A DNA stretch of 64,000 nt from a candidate division TM6 bacterium GW2011_GWF2_28_16 (GTDB lineage: Bacteria; Babelota; Babeliae; Babelales; UASB340). A model generated the notes under the pieces. The model was not told where the DNA came from. It saw only the letters and a list, made by a program, of their open reading frames with translations, and did not search any database. Numbering within the stretch: position 1 is the first letter of the stretch; every line of letters begins with the position of its first letter. This document shows, in pieces, positions 58,054 through 64,000 of this stretch. The stretch lies in the NCBI GenBank assembly GCA_000989185.1, contig LBNX01000001.1, forward strand, positions 33,435 through 97,434. The letters run 5' to 3'. Position numbers and translations under genes: made by a program.

Positions 58054-58482
58054 TTACTTTTCACCATCGATCATATCAAGTCTTTTTTGATATTTTTCGC
58101 CTTTAAATTTTGCTTCTATCCAGCTTTTAACTATTTTTATAGCTAATTCATCATCTATATAATCAGCAGGAAGAACCAAAACATTAGCATTATCATCCAT
58201 TTTAGAAGCTTTTGCAACCACTTCGTTCCAACAAAGTGCTGCATAAATACCATGAAATCTATTAGCCGCAATAGACATGCCAACACCAGAACCACAAATT
58301 AAAATACCCAAATCTACCTGTTTTTCTTTAATTAAATTTGCTACTTTTTTGGCATAAATTGGGTAATCTGTGCTTTGTGAGTTATTAACTCCCACATCTA
58401 CCCAATTTATATTTTCAAAAGCTTTTATAATTTTTTCTTTTAATTCAAACCCTCTATGATCAGAGCCAATAGAAATCTTCAT
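58054..58482 (-). CDS. rpiB: Ribose-5-phosphate isomerase B
   Basis: MKISIGSDHRGFELKEKI, DLGILICGSGVGMSIAANRFHGIYAALCWN. Confidence 0.95.
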   Translation of the reverse strand: MKISIGSDHRGFELKEKIIKAFENINWVDVGVNNSQSTDYPIYAKKVANLIKEKQVDLGILICGSGVGMSIAANRFHGIYAALCWNEVVAKASKMDDNANVLVLPADYIDDELAIKIVKSWIEAKFKGEKYQKRLDMIDGEK

Positions 58483-59167
58483 CGCTTAAAATCTTTCCTT
58501 TACTATTAACATTATATTTATTAGCAGCGTTAGCTTGCATTGGGTCATTAAATTTTACATGCGTTTCTTTATGTGCGCCACTTATCACAAGTTCAAATGG
58601 CTCATTATTATTTATATATAAATTATTATTTAAATCTTTAGCAGGAAATTTAATTTCATAATATCTTTGAAACGTTGTAAATCTTGATCCAAATAAATAT
58701 TGATATTCTGGTTCTACATCTATTTCTTTAATAGTTATAGGTTGTAATGTTGCTGCATTTTTTAATAATAAATAAAATGACCAAGGTGAATTTTTATCAT
58801 TTAAAGATGTTTTTCTTCTATCTCTTAGATCTGCAAGAACATAAAATGTTGTCCAAAATTTATTTTGTTCTAACTCTTTTGAAAGTAAACCATTTTTTGC
58901 ATTTAAATCTAAGCCCTTCTTTTCTGCATGTTTATTAACATATTCTGTTTTAACAGCATCAGAAAGATACATAATATCAAATATAGCTTTTGTAGAAAAT
59001 TCATCATAAATAGCTATTTTTTTCTTGGCATCTTCTAGTGCTTTCCTATTATCATTATGCGCTTGCCCCTGATGAAACTCAGTATTAGCTAATTTGTAGT
59101 ATTTAATACAAGATGGAAACAAAAATAAACTTGATACCAATAACGCCAAATAATTTTTATTAAACAT
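58460..59167 (-). CDS. Putative lipoprotein of unknown function
   Basis: Lipobox FLFPSC; 3' end overlaps rpiB start by 23 bp. Confidence 0.65.
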   Translation of the reverse strand: MFNKNYLALLVSSLFLFPSCIKYYKLANTEFHQGQAHNDNRKALEDAKKKIAIYDEFSTKAIFDIMYLSDAVKTEYVNKHAEKKGLDLNAKNGLLSKELEQNKFWTTFYVLADLRDRRKTSLNDKNSPWSFYLLLKNAATLQPITIKEIDVEPEYQYLFGSRFTTFQRYYEIKFPAKDLNNNLYINNNEPFELVISGAHKETHVKFNDPMQANAANKYNVNSKGKILSDEDFYWL

Positions 59168-59292
59168 TTACTCACTCCCATAATTTTTTTATAACTATCT
59201 TAATATATATATTTTTTAAAATTTAAATATTATAAAATATACTATAACTTGTAATTTAACCAAAATTTACGCAGAAAAAAAGAAGGAAAAAA

Positions 59293-60561
59293 ATGAACCA
59301 ATTAAGCTCTTTTATTGCAACAAAGTATATAAAATTTAAAAATAAAGACAGAAATATATCACTCATGATGAAAATATGCTTTTTAGGAATTTTTGTTGGC
59401 ACATTTTCTTTAATGTTAACACTTATAATTATGAATGGCTTTGAAAAAGTAACTCACGAAAAGATGCAAGGCATAAACTCTCAAGCTATAATTTATAGTA
59501 ATGGGCAACAAATAGATTATTTAGCTGTTAAAGAATATTTATCAAAAAATTATAATAATTATATAGACTCTATAAGCCCTTCTAGTACTCGCCAAGTTTT
59601 AATAGAAAATAACAAAAGCCAAAATATACTTTTTTTAAAGGGTATAAAACCAGAAACAGAAACACTTGTAACTAATATTCAAGAAAAAATAGCATTGCCT
59701 ATAAATAGTGAACTTACAGAGTTAATAAATAACAATAAAATAATTATAGGCGCTAAAACAGCTCAAAATTACAATTTAAAAATAGGTGATACATTAACTC
59801 TTTTAATCCCAAAAGAAGGTGGGCAAAACAAAATAGCCCTAAAGAAAAAAGAAGTTATAGTTTCTGGTATTTTTAATATTGGGCTCGAAGAATACGATAG
59901 TAATTTTGCTTTTTGTTCTCTAGATTTTTTACACAATTTATTTAAAGAAAATGTTAATGCTGCAGACCAAATTAGTTTAAAATTTAAAGAACCTAAAATA
60001 AATTTATTTGAAAAAATTATTAATTTATTTAAATTTACAAATTACGAAGACAATATTTTAAAAACTTTACAAAACGACATGCCTGCATTAACAGTAACCA
60101 GTTGGAAAAATTTATACCCAGCACTAGTTTCTTCATTAAAATTAGAAAAATATGTCATGTTTTTTATTCTAGCTTTAATAATCATGGTCGCCTGTATGAC
60201 CATGATCTCGCTTTTATTTATGTATATTCAACAAAAACGTAGAGATATTGCTATATTAAAATCTATGGGATATCCCGATAAAAACATAAGATCCATATTT
60301 TTAAGTATTGGTACCAAAATAACTTTTTTTGCTTCTATTTCGGGACTAGGCTTGGCAGCTATCGCTGGTTATCTTTTAGAAAAATACCCTTTTATAGAAC
60401 TTCCAGATGTTTATTATGTCTCTTATTTACCAGCACGCATGAGTTTAGAAATTTTTATAGTCGTATTTGTAGCTACAATGCTTTTGGGCTTTTTGGCAAC
60501 CTGGATTCCAGCCAAAGCTAGTATGAAGATTAATGTTGCACAGGTGCTAAGACAAGAGTAG
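59293..60561 (+). CDS. LolC/LolE-type ABC transporter permease
   Basis: FIATKYIKFKNKDRNISLMMKICFLGIFVGTFSLMLTLIIMNGFE; FtsX-like domain RRDIAILKSMGYPDKNIRSIF. Confidence 0.87.
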   Translation: MNQLSSFIATKYIKFKNKDRNISLMMKICFLGIFVGTFSLMLTLIIMNGFEKVTHEKMQGINSQAIIYSNGQQIDYLAVKEYLSKNYNNYIDSISPSSTRQVLIENNKSQNILFLKGIKPETETLVTNIQEKIALPINSELTELINNNKIIIGAKTAQNYNLKIGDTLTLLIPKEGGQNKIALKKKEVIVSGIFNIGLEEYDSNFAFCSLDFLHNLFKENVNAADQISLKFKEPKINLFEKIINLFKFTNYEDNILKTLQNDMPALTVTSWKNLYPALVSSLKLEKYVMFFILALIIMVACMTMISLLFMYIQQKRRDIAILKSMGYPDKNIRSIFLSIGTKITFFASISGLGLAAIAGYLLEKYPFIELPDVYYVSYLPARMSLEIFIVVFVATMLLGFLATWIPAKASMKINVAQVLRQE

Positions 60562-60568
60562 GCACAAA

Positions 60569-60602
60569 AAAAGAGTCTCTTATAAAAAAGAGACTCTTTT
60601 AA
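60569..60602. terminator. Bidirectional terminator
   Basis: AAAAGAGTCTCTT ataaaa AAGAGACTCTTTT. Confidence 0.8.
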
Positions 60603-60622
60603 ACTTTAAAATATAATTTTAA

Positions 60623-61276
60623 TTAATTATTAATATCAGCTAAAAGATCTTTTAACTCATTTGCATTTTTATATGCAGGCAAGCTCGCATCAAATTCTTT
60701 ATTTACATAAATTATTGGGCTACAATCCAACTCTGCACCATCAAAGCATGTATTATTTATAGATGTTGGCCTAATTGTGCAATTAATAAATTTACAATTT
60801 TTAAAATTAGCACCCGACATATCTACTGCAATAAAATCACAATTTTGAAATATTACGTTTTCAAAATTAGCATTTGTCATATTTGCATTATTAAAAACAC
60901 AACTTATAAATTTAATATTTTCAGGAATTTCATTCTTTTTATTAAATTTTATAAATTTAGCTCTTTCAAAATCACAAAGTTCAAATGTCACATTTTGCAC
61001 TATAGTTTTTTTCAATGAAGCATTAATAAAGTTATCCCAAAAAAAATAACAATCTTTAAGTTCTGCCTCTTTTAAATTTGCACAATCAAAATTAGAAAAT
61101 AAAACCTTTTTATTCAAAATAGTTTTATTACTTAAATCTTCATCTTTTAAATCACCTTTAGTTAATGCAGGCCAAAGTGATCCCAAAAGAGATTCTCTAT
61201 CTTTTTGTTTAGCTGATAAATTATTAGACATTAATATAGTCATAGTCAAAAAGAACAATAAGCCTTTATTTTTCAT
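60623..61276 (-). CDS. Exported pentapeptide-repeat protein
   Basis: Signal peptide; A(N/D)(L/F)xx repeats (NMTNANFENVIFQNCDFIAVDMSGANFKNCKF). Confidence 0.85.
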   Translation of the reverse strand: MKNKGLLFFLTMTILMSNNLSAKQKDRESLLGSLWPALTKGDLKDEDLSNKTILNKKVLFSNFDCANLKEAELKDCYFFWDNFINASLKKTIVQNVTFELCDFERAKFIKFNKKNEIPENIKFISCVFNNANMTNANFENVIFQNCDFIAVDMSGANFKNCKFINCTIRPTSINNTCFDGAELDCSPIIYVNKEFDASLPAYKNANELKDLLADINN

Positions 61277-61294
61277 AAAAATACCTTGAAAAAA

Positions 61295-61873
61295 TTATTC
61301 AATATCGATTGGGCTATTTTCAAAAATCGTATTATCAAAATACGTATCTTTTATCGAGGCTGGTTTAATTTTACAATCAATGAAAATTGCATCACGAAAA
61401 TTTGCACTTGTCATATTTGTTCCAACGAATTTACAATCAATAAATTTAACACTTACAAAATTAGCTTTAGCCATATTAACATTATTAAAATTACATTTTT
61501 TAAATACAATATTATCAATAGCATCAATATTATTTTTATTAAATTTTACAAACATTGCTCTAGAAAAATCACAACGTTCAAAAGTAGTATTATCCAATAT
61601 CATTTTTGACAAATTTGCATTATAAAAATTATTCCAATAAAAATACGAATCTTTAACAGTTGCTTTTTCTAAATTTGCTAATTTAAAATTAGAAAATAGA
61701 ACCTTTTTCTTTAAAATAGTTTTATTACTTAAATCTTCATTATTTAAATTTTTATGAAGCTTAATCGTCCAAAACCAGCCCGTTAATGATTCAACATCTT
61801 CCTTTTCTGCTGATAAAAAATTAACGCCTGATATCATCACAACCAAAAACAATAATAAGCCTTTATTTTTCAT
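61295..61873 (-). CDS. Exported pentapeptide-repeat protein, tandem paralogue
   Basis: Shares signal peptide and NNEDLSNKTILKKKVLFSNF...LANLEKA with neighbour. Confidence 0.85.
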   Translation of the reverse strand: MKNKGLLLFLVVMISGVNFLSAEKEDVESLTGWFWTIKLHKNLNNEDLSNKTILKKKVLFSNFKLANLEKATVKDSYFYWNNFYNANLSKMILDNTTFERCDFSRAMFVKFNKNNIDAIDNIVFKKCNFNNVNMAKANFVSVKFIDCKFVGTNMTSANFRDAIFIDCKIKPASIKDTYFDNTIFENSPIDIE

Positions 61874-61956
61874 ATAAAATATCCCAATAAATTATTAATA
61901 AAAATTACTTATAATTAGATGCATACTATTCAATCTCTAAAAAATTGCAATAAAAA

Positions 61957-61985
61957 AATAGCCTCTTTATCAAGAGACTATTTTT
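61957..61985 (-). terminator. Terminator hairpin
   Basis: AATAGcCTCTT tatc AAGAGaCTATT with T/A-runs on both sides. Confidence 0.6.
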
Positions 61986-62008
61986 TACTACAATTTGTCA
62001 TTTATAAA

Positions 62009-62677
62009 TTAATAATAATTACCTGGACCATATATCATTTCTTCAACAAATTTATCCATTTTTTCATATCCAATATATATATCTTTTTTTATATAACTAT
62101 AAAAATTTATTGCTGCATTAGGAATTGCCCATACATTCTTCCATGTTCCAATCAAGGCTCCTTGAACTACACCTACAGTTGTTTGCATAGCTATTTCAGC
62201 AGCACCTTCACCTGCCTTTTTTGATATTAAGTTAGTTATCCAAGGAAAAAATTTTGGGTTTATATATTTTCCATAAATAGAAACAACTGGACCCAATATT
62301 AAAATAAGAGAAATTAAAAATTTTTTTGTACAAATTTTATCGGCTTTATCAACTATAAAGATAAATCCATTTTGTACTTTTTTTAGAATAGATAAAAATA
62401 TTGATTGTCTAACTTCTTTTTCTTCTTCTGATGAACTATTATCAACAGCCTCTTTAGCTGCTTTTAAATTATCAATTTCTTTAATTAAAAAATTTAAAGA
62501 TTTTAAAGTTTCTTCTAATGTTTGTTCGGAAATAATTACTTGCTTATCTTCAGATTCAAAATTAACTACTTCAATTTGCTCGGCAAAAAGAACATGCCAA
62601 AAGGCAAAAATACACAAAAGCATGTGTTTTATAACTTTTTTACTTAAAAATTTACTAAATATCATAAAAACCCCCAT
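62009..62677 (-). CDS. Exported/membrane protein of unknown function
   Basis: Signal-like N-terminus, central TM LISLILILGPVVSIYG. Confidence 0.5.
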   Translation of the reverse strand: MGVFMIFSKFLSKKVIKHMLLCIFAFWHVLFAEQIEVVNFESEDKQVIISEQTLEETLKSLNFLIKEIDNLKAAKEAVDNSSSEEEKEVRQSIFLSILKKVQNGFIFIVDKADKICTKKFLISLILILGPVVSIYGKYINPKFFPWITNLISKKAGEGAAEIAMQTTVGVVQGALIGTWKNVWAIPNAAINFYSYIKKDIYIGYEKMDKFVEEMIYGPGNYY

Positions 62678-62805
62678 ATTTATCGTATTTATATATAATA
62701 AAGTTTATAATAACTGGTGTTTTATGCAAATGGTGTTTTTTTTGAATAATATAGCTATATTATTATTCAAACTGAAACAAAATGTCTATTTATAGGAAAG
62801 CCAGT

Positions 62806-64000
62806 ATGAAGTTTATAAAAGATCTAAATTTAAAAGGTAAAAGAGTCTTTTTAAGAGCTGATTTAAATGTATCTATAAAAGATGGCAAAATTATTGATGA
62901 TTTTAGGCTCAGGCAAATTTTGCCCACAATAAATTATATACAAAAAAATGGTGGCAAAGTGATTTTGGCCACGCATATTGGTCAACCTGATGCTCACTCC
63001 CGCACAAATTATTATGATGATTCTCTTTCGACAAAGATAATTCAAAAATGGTTTGAAGACCCCTCGATACACCTCGCAAGCTCGGCACTCGGGGCGAACG
63101 GGGTAAAATATCAAACTAAATATAAAATAGATCTATTAAAAGCTGTGCCATTTAGTCATCAAGATTTTAATACTATTTTGTTACTAGAAAACTTGCGTTT
63201 TTATAATGGTGAAAAAGGGACACCAGAAGAACGACAAAAATTTGCGTATTTATTAAAAGATTTAGCTGATATTTATATTAACGATGCCTTTGCTTTAATT
63301 CACAGAAGTGATTGTTCCATAACAGATTTACCTAAATTATTTGCTCCAGAAAATAGAGCCTTTGGCTTTTTGATAGAAAAAGAAATTCACGAATTAAACA
63401 AAATTAAAAATAAGCCTGCAAAGCCTTTTATGATAGTTTTAGGTGGCAATAAAATAGAGACCAAAATTAGTTTATTAAAAAATTTTTTAGAAAAAGATCA
63501 AGATAATAAGCCTGATAGTATAATTATTGGCGGAGCTATAGCTTATACTTTTTTGGCTTCACAGGGTTATAACATGGGAAAATCTATTGTTGAGCAAAAT
63601 TTTATAGATTTTGCTAAAGAGTTTTTGGTCTCTGCGAAAGATAATAATATTAAAATTTTATTACCCATAGATCATGTGATTAATAATAATATTTGTGAAA
63701 ATAATAGCTTTGATAAAAATGCTATTGCAATAGATATTGGTCCCAAAACTATAAAACTATTTTCCCAAGAAATTGCAAAAGCTAAAACAATTTTTATAAA
63801 TGGCTCAATGGGAATTTATCAAGAACTTGCAAGTCGAGCTGGCACAAAAGCAATATTACAAGCTGTAACAAATACCAGCCTTCGCCAAGGCTATGGCCGG
63901 CAGGATCAACAAGCTTACAAGATTGCCGGAGGTGGCGACTGTGTGACTGCAGTTAATATGTTTAACTTGCAAGATAAGTTTAATTTTTTGTCTACCGGTG
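62806..64000 (+). CDS. pgk: Phosphoglycerate kinase, 3'-truncated by window edge, with two in-frame palindromic-element insertions
   Basis: Own translation MKFIKDLNLKGKRVFLRADLNVSIKDGKIIDDFRLRQILPTINYI...VLLLENLRF-like LLLENLRFYNGEKGT...AGGGDCVTAVNMFNLQDKFNFLSTG; AGGAAA upstream. Confidence 0.93.
   Translation, partial: MKFIKDLNLKGKRVFLRADLNVSIKDGKIIDDFRLRQILPTINYIQKNGGKVILATHIGQPDAHSRTNYYDDSLSTKIIQKWFEDPSIHLASSALGANGVKYQTKYKIDLLKAVPFSHQDFNTILLLENLRFYNGEKGTPEERQKFAYLLKDLADIYINDAFALIHRSDCSITDLPKLFAPENRAFGFLIEKEIHELNKIKNKPAKPFMIVLGGNKIETKISLLKNFLEKDQDNKPDSIIIGGAIAYTFLASQGYNMGKSIVEQNFIDFAKEFLVSAKDNNIKILLPIDHVINNNICENNSFDKNAIAIDIGPKTIKLFSQEIAKAKTIFINGSMGIYQELASRAGTKAILQAVTNTSLRQGYGRQDQQAYKIAGGGDCVTAVNMFNLQDKFNFLSTG
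63060..63103. repeat. GC-rich partly palindromic element inserted in pgk (element B)
   Basis: cccctcgatacacctcgcaagctcggcactcggggcgaacgggg; encodes DPSIHLASSALGANGV in frame. Confidence 0.7.
63875..63904. repeat. GC-rich palindromic element inserted in pgk (element A, copy 2)
   Basis: ccagccttcgccaaggctatggccggcagg; encodes SLRQGYGRQ in frame; reverse complement matches 342-371 at 25/30 positions. Confidence 0.75.

Noticed and set aside
61286-61609. Plus-strand 107-aa and 81-aa ORFs
   Set aside because: Antisense to pentapeptide-repeat coding
62863-63114. Minus-strand 83-aa ORF
   Set aside because: Antisense to pgk, partly created by the inserted GC-rich element

Overview
AT-rich 64-kb window of a bacterial chromosome with a Gram-negative-type envelope (LpxA, LptF/G-type permease, Lol-type permease, Lnt, many predicted lipoproteins). 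The gene content would fit a small-genome, host-associated lineage such as Candidatus Dependentiae (TM6). That assignment is inference from content only; no 16S rRNA is in the window. The housekeeping backbone includes rsmH, dnaA, dnaK, carD-like, miaA, recA, infC-rpmI-rplT, zapA, rny-ymdB, gmk, proS, xerC/D, ogg2-type, dnaN-recF, ruvC, dnaB, rplI, lnt, ileS, rpiB, pgk, a 5' fragment of lpxA and one tRNA-Gln. Between these genes lie many predicted Sec-exported proteins with repeats: a HEAT-like repeat protein ending in a RING-IBR-Rcat (RBR) E3-ligase-like module, an RNase-inhibitor-type LRR protein plus an LRR-less paralogue, an ankyrin protein, two tandem pentapeptide-repeat proteins, and several families I cannot place. 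A three-gene pseudopilin cluster is also present. The most unusual non-genic signal is a set of GC-rich palindromic elements in an otherwise AT-rich sequence. Two different elements appear to sit in-frame inside pgk, and one of these has a second copy abutting tRNA-Gln. Other candidates are a structured RNA upstream of dnaK, a 20-aa Cys-rich microprotein with its own Shine-Dalgarno, a perfect 18-bp hairpin in an intergenic leader, and a C/U-rich sRNA-like locus. No CRISPR array, transposase or prophage was seen.
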